Shown here: positions 37,583-46,613 of the stretch, piece by piece
Layout of the letters: each line of letters begins with the position of its first letter
Position numbering within the stretch: position 1 is the first letter of the stretch
Assembly (NCBI RefSeq): GCF_048268305.1
Contig: NZ_JBLWVT010000005.1
Coordinates: 310,001-374,000, forward strand
From: Pseudodonghicola sp048268305
GTDB lineage: Bacteria; Pseudomonadota; Alphaproteobacteria; Rhodobacterales; Rhodobacteraceae
Length of the DNA stretch: 64,000 nt
Direction: 5' to 3'
The notes under the pieces: model-generated
What the model was told of the DNA's origin: nothing
Databases searched by the model: none
What the model saw: the letters and a program-made list of their open reading frames with translations, nothing else
Position numbers and translations under genes: made by a program

Positions 37583-38611
37583 TCAGACGCCGCCCTGAAA
37601 ACCGCTCAGTATCCGGGTCAGGTTCACCCCCAGCGTGTCCGAGATATAGCCCCCTTCCTGCACGAAAAGTACCGGCAGGCCGGTCGCCGCGATGGCGGCG
37701 CCGATGCGGGCGAATCCCTCCTGGGTGATCGCCAGCCCCTGGAACGGGTCGTCGATCGAGGCGTCGAGCCCGAGCGCCACCACCAGGGCATCGGTGCCGA
37801 AGCTGCGCACCCGTTGCAGGGCGACCTCCAGGGTCTGCAGATAATCGGCGTCGCCGGTGCCGCGCGGCAGCGGCAGGTTCAGGTTGAAGCCCAGCCCCCG
37901 GCCGGTGCCGCGTTCCTGTGCGTGCCCCCAGAAGAAGGGATAGAACCGCTCGGGGTCGGCATGGATCGACACGGTCAGGATGTCGTCGCGGTCATAGAAC
38001 ATGCCCTGGGTGCCATTGCCATGATGCACGTCGACATCGAGGATCGCCGGCCGGAACCCCTTGGCGCGCAGACGCTCGGCGGCGATGCCGGAGTTGTTGA
38101 GGAAACAGAAGCCCCCCGCCATATCGGCGAAGGCATGATGCCCCGGCGGCCTTGACAGCGCATAGGCGGCCCGCGCCTCGCCGCTGGAAATCAGATCGGC
38201 GCCGGTGATCGCGGTCTGCGCCGACCAATAGGCCGCCTCCCAGGTGCCCTCGGCGATCGGACAGGCGGTATCGGCCTGGTGATAGCCGGCCTGCCCCACC
38301 GCGGATTTCGGATAGCTGTCGCTGCGATTGCCCGGGTGGATGTTGGGGATCACCTCCTCCCCGGCGCCCTCGATCCGGCGCCAGCGCGGATAGATGGTTT
38401 CGAGAAAGGTCAGATATTCAGCCGAATGCACCGCGGCGATCGGACCCATCCCGGCATCGGCGGGCGCCTGGAACGCGCAACCGGCGCCCTCGGCCCCGGC
38501 GCGCAGGATCTCGATCCGCCGCGGCTGTTCCGGGTTCGGCCGGATCGCGCCGCTTGAGATGAAGTGCTTGGGATCATGCCGCCACTGGCGGTCGTCAAAG
38601 ATGGCTTTCAT
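37583..38611 (-). CDS. Histone deacetylase family protein (acetylamine deacetylase)
   Basis: 342-residue zinc-dependent deacetylase of the arginase/HDAC fold. Visible: ALSRPPGHHAFADMAGGFCF (catalytic His pair), ILDVDVHHGNGTQGMFY (metal ligands), and VVALGLDASIDDPFQGLA. Closest to bacterial acetylpolyamine amidohydrolases. Its ATG overlaps the end of the GNAT gene (ATGA). Context suggests that it removes an acetyl group from an imported or intermediate acetamido compound. Confidence 0.88.
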   Translation of the reverse strand: MKAIFDDRQWRHDPKHFISSGAIRPNPEQPRRIEILRAGAEGAGCAFQAPADAGMGPIAAVHSAEYLTFLETIYPRWRRIEGAGEEVIPNIHPGNRSDSYPKSAVGQAGYHQADTACPIAEGTWEAAYWSAQTAITGADLISSGEARAAYALSRPPGHHAFADMAGGFCFLNNSGIAAERLRAKGFRPAILDVDVHHGNGTQGMFYDRDDILTVSIHADPERFYPFFWGHAQERGTGRGLGFNLNLPLPRGTGDADYLQTLEVALQRVRSFGTDALVVALGLDASIDDPFQGLAITQEGFARIGAAIAATGLPVLFVQEGGYISDTLGVNLTRILSGFQGGV

Positions 38612-39087
38612 GCGTCTCCTTTCAGGGCCTCGAATCCGGCCGCTTGCAAGATCATATCAGTATGGCCGGAGGCCGCCGTGAACCCCAGCCGGTCATAAAA
38701 ACGCCGCGCTCCGGGCGAGCTGTCATAGACCTGCAGCTTGAGAAAACCGGCCCCCCAGCAGCGCGCCGCATCAGAGGCGGCGGCGCGCAGCAATCGCCGC
38801 CCCAAGCCGGTCGCGCGCTGTTCGGCCGCGACCCAGAGGTCGGAGACATAGACCCCGGCGCCTCCGCGCACCGTCGAGAAGACCGGAGAATACATCACCA
38901 CCCCGACGATGGCCCCCGCCACCTCGGCCAGGTGCGCGCGAAAGGCCGGGGTCGCTCCCCAGCCCGCCGCCTCCAGCGCCGCATCGGTTGCCTGGTGAGT
39001 ATCGCCCAGATCGGCCGACAACCGGGTCAGCGCCGCATTCAAGCGCACCGCATCGGCGCGCTCGGCAAGCCGGATCGAAACCGTCAT
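38608..39087 (-). CDS. GNAT family N-acetyltransferase
   Basis: 159 residues. Acetyl-CoA loop in EQRATGLGRRLLRAA (variant of Q/RxxGxG/A) and the C-terminal SPGARRFYDRLGFTA are typical GNAT. Overlaps its neighbours on both sides (TGATG with the cleavage enzyme, ATGA with the deacetylase), so it is firmly within the operon. Substrate unknown; an amino group of the imported amine is the natural guess. Confidence 0.83.
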   Translation of the reverse strand: MTVSIRLAERADAVRLNAALTRLSADLGDTHQATDAALEAAGWGATPAFRAHLAEVAGAIVGVVMYSPVFSTVRGGAGVYVSDLWVAAEQRATGLGRRLLRAAASDAARCWGAGFLKLQVYDSSPGARRFYDRLGFTAASGHTDMILQAAGFEALKGDA

Positions 39088-40013
39088 CAGATCGCCGTCC
39101 TGTCGGCGCCCTTCAGCCCCAGCATCGCGCGGGCGTCCTCGGGGCTGGCGACCTCGCGGCCCAGATCCTCGACGATGCGGCGAATCTTGGTCACCTGCTC
39201 GGCATTGGAACGGGCGAGTTCGCCGCGCGAGATCATCAGGCTGTCCTCCAGCCCGACCCGCACGTGGCCGCCCAGGGTCGCGGCCAGCGTCGCCAGCGGC
39301 ATTTGATGCCGCCCCGCCGCCAGAACCGAAAAGGCATAGTCTTCCCCGAAAAGCTTGTCGGCGATCCGCTTCATGTGCATCAGGTTCTCCGGATCGGCGC
39401 CGATGCCGCCCAGCACGCCAAAGACGAACTGGATGAACAAGGGCGCCCGCACCAGCCCGCGATCGACGAAATGCTTCAGCATATAGAGATGGCTGACGTC
39501 ATAGCATTCGAATTCGAACCGCGCGCCGCGCTCCTGTCCCACCTCGGTGAGGATGCGGGCGATGTCGCGCGGGGTGTTCTTGAACACCAGATCGTCGGAA
39601 TTCTCCAGGAATGGCTTTTCCCAGTCGTATTTCCAGTCACTGATCCGCTCCGCCGCCGGATAAAGGGCGAAGTTCATCGTTCCCATGTTCAGGCTGCACA
39701 TCTCGGGTTCGACCCGCTTGGGCGCGGCGAGACGATCCTCCAGCGTCATCACCGCGCTGCCGCCGGTGGTCAGGTTCAACACCGCGTCGGTGGCCTGTTT
39801 CAACCGCGGCAGGAAGGTCATGAAATGCGCCGGATCGGCCGAGGGGCGGCCATCGTCCGGATCGCGGGCATGCAGGTGCAGGATCGCCGCCCCCGCTTCG
39901 GCAGCCGCCAGAGCGTGTTCGGCGATCTGCTCCGGGGTGATCGGCAGATAGGGCGACATCGACGGCGTGTGGATCGAGCCGGTGACGGCGCAGGTGATGA
40001 TGATCTTGGACAT
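39087..40013 (-). CDS. 3-keto-5-aminohexanoate cleavage family enzyme (BKACE, DUF849)
   Basis: 308 residues. Zinc-binding AAILHLHARDPDDGRPS, start KIIITCAVTGSIHTPSMSPY, NMGTMNFALYP, and C-terminal GGHVRVGLEDSL. The family cleaves a beta-keto acid with acetyl-CoA to give acetoacetate and a shorter acyl-CoA. Substrates differ across the family (3-keto-5-aminohexanoate, dehydrocarnitine and others). It follows the aminotransferase by 5 bases, which suggests it acts on that enzyme's beta-keto product. Confidence 0.9.
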   Translation of the reverse strand: MSKIIITCAVTGSIHTPSMSPYLPITPEQIAEHALAAAEAGAAILHLHARDPDDGRPSADPAHFMTFLPRLKQATDAVLNLTTGGSAVMTLEDRLAAPKRVEPEMCSLNMGTMNFALYPAAERISDWKYDWEKPFLENSDDLVFKNTPRDIARILTEVGQERGARFEFECYDVSHLYMLKHFVDRGLVRAPLFIQFVFGVLGGIGADPENLMHMKRIADKLFGEDYAFSVLAAGRHQMPLATLAATLGGHVRVGLEDSLMISRGELARSNAEQVTKIRRIVEDLGREVASPEDARAMLGLKGADRTAI

Positions 40014-40018
40014 TGGAC

Positions 40019-41359
40019 CTACCGCGCCACCCCTGCCGCCACCGGCATCTGCGCGATGAAACCATCGAGCGCGGTCTCCAGCCCCTCGATGATCTCGTCC
40101 AGATGGGTCTCGGTCACCGTCAGCGGCGGGCAGACCAGGATATGATCGCCCGCCACCCCGTCGCGAGTACGGCGGGAATAGACGATCAGCCCGGCGTCAT
40201 AGGCCAGATCGACGATCTTCTGATGCGCGTTCCATTCCGGCGGCAGGGGCGCCTTGCTGTCACGATCCGCCATCAGCTCGAAAGCGGTCAGCAACCCCTT
40301 GCCGCGCACGTCGCCGATGATCTCGTATTTCTGCATCAGGGCGGTCAGCCGCGCCATCAGCCGGTCGCCCATCGCGGCGGCATTGGCGCAAAGCCCCTCG
40401 TGTTCGATCACGTCGAGCACGGCAAGGCCGGTGGCGCAGGCCAAGGGATTGCCGGCATAGGTGAAGCCATGGGCGAAACCGCCCGCGTCCAGCACCGGTT
40501 CGACCAGCCGGCTGTCGGCCACCATGGCGCCAAACGGGACATAGCCCGCGCCCAGCCCCTTGGACATCACCACGATATCGGGCCGCACGCCCCAATGTTC
40601 GCAGCCAAGGAAGCGGCCGGTGCGCCCGGCGCCGGTCATCACCTCGTCCATGATCAGCAACACGCCGTGACGGTCGCAGATCTCGCGCACCGCCTCCATA
40701 TATCCCGCCGGCGGCACCAATGCCCCGGTCGAGGCACCGCCGACCGGTTCGACCAGAAAGGCCAGCACGCTGTCGGGCCCTTCGGCGAGGATCTTCTGCT
40801 CCAGCATGTCGGCATAATGGCGGCCGGTGGCCGGATCATCGGCCCGCAGCCCATCGAGATAGGCGCGCGGCGCCGGCACCTTGGGCATCGGCTGCATCAT
40901 CGGCGCGAAGGGTCCGGTCAGCGGGCTGTAGGAGGTCACCGCCAGCGCCCCCAGCGTGCAGCCGTGGTATGAGGGCGCCCGGCTGATGACCTTCCAGCGG
41001 CTCCCCTGGCCGGTCGCCACCGCATATTGGCGCGCCAGCTTCATGCCGCTTTCCACCGCTTCGGACCCGCCCGAGACGAAGAACACGCGGTCGAGCCCCT
41101 CGGGCATCATCCCGGCCAGCCGCGCGGCGCAACGCTCGGCCGCCTCGGTCTCGAAATGCAGCCGATAGCCGAAGGTGGATTTCTCCATCTGCCGCTGCAT
41201 CGCCTCCAACACCGCCGGGTGCGAATGGCCGATGTTGCAGACCATGGCGCCCGAGGAGCCATCGAGATAGCGCTTGCCGTCGGTGTCCCAGATATAGACC
41301 CCACGCGCCTGATCCAGCGTCGGCTTGCGCCCACGGCCCTGATAGAAGAGGTTGCTCAA
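40019..41359 (-). CDS. Class III (omega) aminotransferase
   Basis: 446-residue pyridoxal phosphate enzyme. Motifs: FVSGGSEAVESGMKLARQY, SYHGCTLGALAVTSY, LIMDEVMTGAGRTGRFLGCE, and the Schiff-base lysine in IVVMSKGLGAGYVPFGA. Start assigned to TTG at 41359, one base after the transporter ATPase stop and giving the family N-terminus MSNLFYQGRGRKP; no ATG fits. It acts on a beta- or omega-amino group, and the neighbouring cleavage enzyme suggests a beta-amino acid. Confidence 0.9.
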   Translation of the reverse strand: MSNLFYQGRGRKPTLDQARGVYIWDTDGKRYLDGSSGAMVCNIGHSHPAVLEAMQRQMEKSTFGYRLHFETEAAERCAARLAGMMPEGLDRVFFVSGGSEAVESGMKLARQYAVATGQGSRWKVISRAPSYHGCTLGALAVTSYSPLTGPFAPMMQPMPKVPAPRAYLDGLRADDPATGRHYADMLEQKILAEGPDSVLAFLVEPVGGASTGALVPPAGYMEAVREICDRHGVLLIMDEVMTGAGRTGRFLGCEHWGVRPDIVVMSKGLGAGYVPFGAMVADSRLVEPVLDAGGFAHGFTYAGNPLACATGLAVLDVIEHEGLCANAAAMGDRLMARLTALMQKYEIIGDVRGKGLLTAFELMADRDSKAPLPPEWNAHQKIVDLAYDAGLIVYSRRTRDGVAGDHILVCPPLTVTETHLDEIIEGLETALDGFIAQMPVAAGVAR

Positions 41360-41360
41360 T

Positions 41361-42440
41361 TCATGCGTCCTTGCTGATCGCCGCGCAGTCCTGCGGGCGG
41401 AAAGTGGCGGAAACGGTGGTGCCCTCGGCAAAGGGACGCTCGTCGATCATGTTGATCGCCTGCAGCTGGGTGTCGCCGACCCGGATGAAATAGCGGACGG
41501 TCTGCCCCTGGTAATCCACCGTCTCGACAACGGCCTCGGCCTGCAGGTTGCCCGGCGGCGCCTCGCCCTGCGGCACCAGCAGCAGTTTCTCGGCGCGCAG
41601 CACCAGTTTCGCCGGGCCTTCCTGGACCCCGGCGGCCTTGGCGGCGGACACGGCGACGTCGCCGAACAGCGGCACCTCAAGCCGGACGCCCTGCGGCTCT
41701 GCGGCCGTGCAGCGCCCCTCGATGATATTCGAGGCGCCAAGGAAATTGGCGACGAATTCGCTGGCCGGAGTGTTATAGACCTGTTCCGGCGCGCCGACCT
41801 GCTCGACGCGGCCGGCGCTCATCACCACGATCTGATCGGACATCGCCAGCGCCTCGGACTGGTCATGGGTCACGAAGACCGTAGTGACGCCGATCTGCTC
41901 CTGAATGCGCTTCAGCTCGACCCGCATATCTTCGCGCAGATTGGCGTCGAGCGCCGAGAGCGGCTCGTCCAGGAGCAGCACGTCGGGTTCGATCACGATG
42001 GCGCGGGCCAGGGCGATGCGCTGCTGCTGCCCGCCCGACAGCGCCTTGGGATAACGACCGCCGACTTGCGGAAGCTGCACCAGATCGAGCGCCGCCTGCA
42101 CCTTCTTGGCCACCTCGGATTTCGGGACATTGCGATATCTCAGCCCGAAGGCCACGTTCTCCGCCACCGTCTTGTGAGGAAACAACGCATAGTTCTGGAA
42201 CACGATGCCCAGATTGCGCTTGTGGATCGGCACGTCGTTGACCCGCCGGCCACCGATCAGGATTTCGCCCTCGCTGGGGTCGAGCAGACCCGCGATCATG
42301 CGCAGCGTCGTGGTCTTGCCGCAGCCCGAGGGGCCCAGCAGGGTCACGAAGGCGCCTTCGGGGATTTCCAGGCTGGTCTTGTGGACGGCGGTGAAGCTGC
42401 CGAAGCGCTTGACGATGTTGGTGAGGTGAACGGAGCTCAT
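41361..42440 (-). CDS. ABC transporter ATP-binding protein, polyamine type
   Basis: 359 residues. Walker A LLGPSGCGKTTTLRMIAG, Q-loop NYALFPHKTV, signature LSGGQQQRIALARAI, Walker B VLLLDEPLSALD, H-loop FVTHD. C-terminal TOBE domain (KLVLRAEKLLLV). PotA-like. Third component after the two permeases and binding protein in the same operon. Confidence 0.93.
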   Translation of the reverse strand: MSSVHLTNIVKRFGSFTAVHKTSLEIPEGAFVTLLGPSGCGKTTTLRMIAGLLDPSEGEILIGGRRVNDVPIHKRNLGIVFQNYALFPHKTVAENVAFGLRYRNVPKSEVAKKVQAALDLVQLPQVGGRYPKALSGGQQQRIALARAIVIEPDVLLLDEPLSALDANLREDMRVELKRIQEQIGVTTVFVTHDQSEALAMSDQIVVMSAGRVEQVGAPEQVYNTPASEFVANFLGASNIIEGRCTAAEPQGVRLEVPLFGDVAVSAAKAAGVQEGPAKLVLRAEKLLLVPQGEAPPGNLQAEAVVETVDYQGQTVRYFIRVGDTQLQAINMIDERPFAEGTTVSATFRPQDCAAISKDA

Positions 42441-42532
42441 GGGCGGCGGTCCTTGCGGGCGGAAGAAGGGGAGAGCGCGGCCCTCCCCGTCCCTTCCCCC
42501 GGATGTCCGGAGGAAGGCGGGTTCAGGCGGGC

Positions 42533-43681
42533 TCAGTAGCCCTTCTGCACGCGGCCGAAAGTCTTGGACCATTCCGCCTCATGCTCGTTCCAATAGGTCG
42601 GATTGGCGAAGGTCAGCCCGGCCAGCGTGCCGGTCGGATCGAAGGCCGGCAGCGTGGGGATCTTCTTGCCCAGATCGACCTTGTTCGGATCGAGCGCCGG
42701 CGGGTAATTCTGCCCCTCGGCCACCGCGATCGAGGTTTCCGGCGCCAGCATGAAGTTCAGCAGTTCCTCGCAGGCCTCCATCGGCGAGCCCTTGAGCACG
42801 AAGAGACATTCCTGCCAGCCATAGCCGTTGGGCGGATCCATATATCCGATGTCATGGCCCTGTTCCTGCAGCGCATAGATGCGGCCCGACCAGCCCTCGG
42901 TCACATAGACCTCTTCCTCGGCAAGAAGGCTCATCAGCTCGGCGCCAGAGGTCCAGTATTTCAGGCTGAGGTCACGATGGGTGCGGATCGCCTCCCAGAT
43001 CGCGTCCATGTCGGTGGCCTTGTTCGGATCCTGCCCGGTCTGCAGCGAGGCGAACCAGATCCGGGTGCGCCAGTCGGCCCAGCCCGAGATCTTGCCCTTA
43101 TAGGCGGCGTCGATCAGGATCTTGGCGCCCTTCTCCTTCATCTCCTCGTCCGAGATGTACTTGCGGTTATAGGCGATGCCGGTGGTGCCGTAATCATAGG
43201 GCACGCAGGAGATCTTGCCGCCGGTGATCGGGCGATAGACGTCGACCAGCTTGGTGATCACATATTGCAGGTTGGGGATATTCGCCTCGTTCAGCTCCGA
43301 GGCGAAGCCCAGGTTGGCATAGCGCGCATAATCGAAGACGCCCGACAGATGGGCGATGTTGTATTCGCCGGGCTGGCTGGCCTTGACCCGGGACAGGTAT
43401 TCGTCGCCGCCGCCGAAGGTGCCGTCGACCACCTTGATGCCGGTCTTGGCGGTATAGGGATCAAAAGCGTATTTGCGGAAGGCCTCGGAAACCACGCCGC
43501 CCCAGCCGTCGAAACGCACCTCTTTCACATCCTGGGCAAAGGCGCGATAGGGCGTCACCAGCCCATAGGCGGCCCCGGCGGCGCCGATCAGCCCGAGAAA
43601 GCCGCGCCGGCTGAGATCGCCGTTTTTATATCGCTCCAGCAGCCGCTCATAACGCGTCGTGTTGTCCATCTTCTTCATCAT
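42533..43681 (-). CDS. Polyamine-type periplasmic binding protein
   Basis: 382 residues. Twin-arginine signal SRRGFLGLIGAAGAAYGLV at about 24-42, then a PotD/PotF-like fold (EVRFDGWGGVVSEAFRKYAF; GGKISCVPYDYGTTGIAYN). Exported folded by Tat. Defines what the transporter takes up; polyamines or related amino compounds are likely, and the exact ligand is unknown. Two ATGs at 43681 and 43678 follow AGGAGTG. Confidence 0.9.
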   Translation of the reverse strand: MMKKMDNTTRYERLLERYKNGDLSRRGFLGLIGAAGAAYGLVTPYRAFAQDVKEVRFDGWGGVVSEAFRKYAFDPYTAKTGIKVVDGTFGGGDEYLSRVKASQPGEYNIAHLSGVFDYARYANLGFASELNEANIPNLQYVITKLVDVYRPITGGKISCVPYDYGTTGIAYNRKYISDEEMKEKGAKILIDAAYKGKISGWADWRTRIWFASLQTGQDPNKATDMDAIWEAIRTHRDLSLKYWTSGAELMSLLAEEEVYVTEGWSGRIYALQEQGHDIGYMDPPNGYGWQECLFVLKGSPMEACEELLNFMLAPETSIAVAEGQNYPPALDPNKVDLGKKIPTLPAFDPTGTLAGLTFANPTYWNEHEAEWSKTFGRVQKGY

Positions 43682-43717
43682 GTCACTCCTTGTTGCTTGG
43701 TTCTTGTGAAGCGGCTC

Positions 43718-44518
43718 TCAGACGCCGCTCTTCTTGGATAGGGCTCGGGCGATTGCCGCCCCCAGCAGTGGCAGCCCGACGGTCAGCGCGATCATCACGG
43801 TGCCGAGCGCGTTGATCTCGGGGCTGATGGAATTGCGCAGCATGGCGAAGATCTGGGTCGGCACCGTCTCGACCCCGCCGGGTTTCCAGAACAGGGTGCC
43901 GGTGATGTCGTCGAAGCTGATGGTGAAGGCGAAGAGCCCCCCCGCCAGCACCGCCGGCAGCATCAGCGGCAGGGTGATCTGAAAGAAGGTCTGGATCGGG
44001 CTGGCGCCCAGGCTCATCGCCGCCTCCTCGATATCGCGGCGGATGGCGATGAGACGCGCCTGCACCACCAGGATGACGAAAGGCAGGGTAAAGATCACAT
44101 GGCCGAACAGCAGCAGGCCAAAGCTCTTGTTGATGCCGAGGAAATTGAGAAACAGCAACAGCGCCACCGCCAGCACCACCTCGGGCACCAGGATCGGCGC
44201 GATCAGCAGGGTCGACACCGCATTGGCGCCGGGAATGCGATAGCGGACCAGCGCCAGGCTCGCCAGGACCCCCAGCGTGGTGGAGATCAGCGCGGTCAGC
44301 AACCCGAGGATGACCGAGGTGCGGAAGGCCCGCAGGATCGCCTCGTTCTGGGCCAGTTCGGCGAACCAGCGAAAGGAAAATCCGGTCATCGGGAAGGCGC
44401 CGAACTGCGAGGCGTTGAAGCTGAGCAGCACCACCACCGCCACCGGCAGGAACATGAAGAGATAGACCAGAACCGCATAGCCGCGGATCACCTGCCAGCC
44501 GAGTTTGTCGCCGCCCAT
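43718..44518 (-). CDS. ABC transporter permease, PotC type
   Basis: 266 residues with about six membrane helices. The cytoplasmic EAA loop is IEEAAMSLGASPIQTFFQIT. Matches PotC/YdcV-type permeases. Its ATG overlaps the upstream permease stop by one base (TGATG). Confidence 0.92.
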   Translation of the reverse strand: MGGDKLGWQVIRGYAVLVYLFMFLPVAVVVLLSFNASQFGAFPMTGFSFRWFAELAQNEAILRAFRTSVILGLLTALISTTLGVLASLALVRYRIPGANAVSTLLIAPILVPEVVLAVALLLFLNFLGINKSFGLLLFGHVIFTLPFVILVVQARLIAIRRDIEEAAMSLGASPIQTFFQITLPLMLPAVLAGGLFAFTISFDDITGTLFWKPGGVETVPTQIFAMLRNSISPEINALGTVMIALTVGLPLLGAAIARALSKKSGV

Positions 44519-45384
44519 CAGCCCAGCCCCTTCATCAGTTGCGCCATGCCGAGATAGCGGTTGTAGATCGCCACCAGGAGACCGAGCACCACCAGCAGCA
44601 TCAGCGACAACGCCGATCCAAGCGGCCAGTTCAGTTGGGTGATGATCGCCTCATAGACCAGGTTGGCGAACATCGCGTCACGCGGTCCGCCCAGCACCAG
44701 CGGGGTGATATAGGTGCCTGCCCCCAGCACGAAGCACAGAAGCCCTCCGGCGGCGAGCCCCGGCAAGGACAGCGGCAGGGTCACCTGCACAAAGCTCTGC
44801 CACCTGGTGGCGCCCAGCGAATTGGCCGCATCCTCCAGCGTGGTGTCGATGCCCTCGAGGCTGACGAAGACGTTCAGCACCATGAAGGGCAACAGGAAAT
44901 GCACCAACCCCAGGATCACCGTCGCCTGGTTATAGAGCATCTGCAGCGGCTCGTGGATGAGACCGCTCCAGATCAGGAAACTGTTCAGCGCGCCGGAAAC
45001 CCCGAGGATGTTGATCCAGCTCATCGTGCGGATGATATAGCTGATCCAGAACGGCAGCATCAGAAGCAGCAGCAGGATCGCCTTGTTGCCCTTGGAGCGG
45101 GCGATGAAATAGGCCGCCGGATAGCCCATCACGGCGCAAACCACCGTGGTGATGGCACCGATCTTCAGCGTGTAGAGCAGGATGTCGCGATAGAACGGGT
45201 CGGTCAGCGCCTCTTGCCAATTGTCGAGGTGAAATCCCGTCTGATCGGCACCGGTCGCGGTACGCAGCCAGAAGCTGTAGACCACGATAAAGGCGAGCGG
45301 CACGAAGAGCAGCAGCGTCACCACGGTCAGAGCCGGGGACAGGAGAATCCAGGGTTGGCGAGCTTCACGGGCTTCGACGGACAT
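44518..45384 (-). CDS. ABC transporter permease, PotB type
   Basis: 288 residues, about six membrane helices, EAA loop LEDAANSLGATRWQSFVQVT. First gene of the operon (permease, permease, binding protein, ATPase, aminotransferase, cleavage enzyme, acetyltransferase, deacetylase). Divergent from the LysR gene, with a 96-base promoter region between them. Confidence 0.92.
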   Translation of the reverse strand: MSVEAREARQPWILLSPALTVVTLLLFVPLAFIVVYSFWLRTATGADQTGFHLDNWQEALTDPFYRDILLYTLKIGAITTVVCAVMGYPAAYFIARSKGNKAILLLLLMLPFWISYIIRTMSWINILGVSGALNSFLIWSGLIHEPLQMLYNQATVILGLVHFLLPFMVLNVFVSLEGIDTTLEDAANSLGATRWQSFVQVTLPLSLPGLAAGGLLCFVLGAGTYITPLVLGGPRDAMFANLVYEAIITQLNWPLGSALSLMLLVVLGLLVAIYNRYLGMAQLMKGLG

Positions 45385-45447
45385 CAGGCATCCCTTGTGT
45401 CAGCAGACTTGACCAGACTCTGCGAAAGCCGGAGACATAGTTCAAAT

Positions 45448-45462
45448 AGATAAGGTAAATCT
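45448..45462. promoter_or_regulatory. Dyad in the LysR/transporter promoter region
   Basis: AGAT-N7-ATCT, a T-N11-A style LysR recognition dyad, in AT-rich DNA between the divergent genes. 63 bases from the permease start, 18 from the LysR start. Confidence 0.45.
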
Positions 45463-45480
45463 TCATTATAGGTGTGATCT

Positions 45481-46449
45481 ATGGCGACTCCCCCTTCCCG
45501 CTTCGATCCAGAACGCATTTCGCGGGAACTCGACTGGAATCTGCTGCGGACCTTCGTGGTTCTAGCCGATAGCCATTCAATCACCGATGCGGCCGCCAAG
45601 CTCAGGCTGAAGCAGCCTTCCGTCTCTACAGCATTGAAAAAATTGGAAAATCGAGTCGGCCGCAAGCTGATCGACCGATCACCGGGGCGCTATGATCTGA
45701 CTGAGGCGGGGCAGTTGCTCTATCGCGAGGCGGTGGAGATTCACGGATCGGTCCTGCGCCTCTCGACCCTGCTGCGCGAATTGACCGACGACGTGCAGGG
45801 CCATGTGCGCATCGCGGTGGCAAGCCACGTCATCTGCCCCCTTTTTGATCAGGCGCTGACCCGGCTGCACTCGGCGCACCCGCGCGCCAGCATCTCGATT
45901 GAGGTGCACAGCAGTTCGGACGCGGTCGCCGAAGTTGCAGCCAAGCGCGCCTCTTTCGCGCTCTGTCTGGTCAAGGAGCACAATCCCAAGCTGGAGTACC
46001 GCCGCCTCTATCGCGAATTCTTCGGCATGTTCTGCGGCCCGCCGCATCCGCTGTTCGGGCGGGAGGGGCTGACCATCGCCGATCTTGCCGGCCACAGTTC
46101 GGTCAGCTTCGAAACCGACCGCCTGCATGACGTGCTGAAACCCGTCACCCTGCTGCGGGCCCAGGCCGATATGGGGGTACAGACCACCGGCGTCTCCAGC
46201 CATCTGGAAGAGGTGCGCCGGATGATCACCGCCGGGCTTGGCATCGGCCCACTGCCAGTGCATGTCGCCGCCCGTGACGTTGCCGAGGGGCAGCTCTGGC
46301 AGGTGCCACCCTACGAGGATCTGCCGGCGATCGACGTCTATGTCGTGTGGAACCCGCGGACCATCCGCAACCGCGCCGAGGAGCTGCTCTTGCAGGAGCT
46401 GCTGACCGCCATCGAGACCACCCCGGTAGAGGAGCGCACCTATCGCTGA
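45481..46449 (+). CDS. LysR family regulator of the amine operon
   Basis: 322 residues. N-terminal winged helix (WNLLRTFVVLADSHSITDAA; LKQPSVSTALKKLENRVG) and a substrate-binding domain (VRIAVASHVICPLFDQALTR). Divergent placement next to the transporter operon makes it the likely regulator, with the imported compound or an intermediate as effector. ATG at 45481. Confidence 0.88.
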   Translation: MATPPSRFDPERISRELDWNLLRTFVVLADSHSITDAAAKLRLKQPSVSTALKKLENRVGRKLIDRSPGRYDLTEAGQLLYREAVEIHGSVLRLSTLLRELTDDVQGHVRIAVASHVICPLFDQALTRLHSAHPRASISIEVHSSSDAVAEVAAKRASFALCLVKEHNPKLEYRRLYREFFGMFCGPPHPLFGREGLTIADLAGHSSVSFETDRLHDVLKPVTLLRAQADMGVQTTGVSSHLEEVRRMITAGLGIGPLPVHVAARDVAEGQLWQVPPYEDLPAIDVYVVWNPRTIRNRAEELLLQELLTAIETTPVEERTYR

Positions 46450-46536
46450 TCTCGCCAGCCCGACAATGCCGGCGCCTCGACATCATCCCGGCGGACCCGG
46501 CCGGCTCCTATTCGTCTCGTGAGGTGAAGACGCAAA

Positions 46537-46562
46537 AACGCCCGCGCCTGTGACGGCGCGGG
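46537..46562 (-). terminator. Intrinsic terminator of the desaturase gene
   Basis: CGCCCGCGCC and GGCGCGGGCG form a 10-bp stem around 6 bases; on the minus strand it is followed by TTTTTG. It lies about 50 bases past the desaturase stop. Confidence 0.8.
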
Positions 46563-46613
46563 CGATGAACGCCTCAGACGGCTGAGGGCCAATCCTTGTC
46601 TTCGGTCCGCCCG

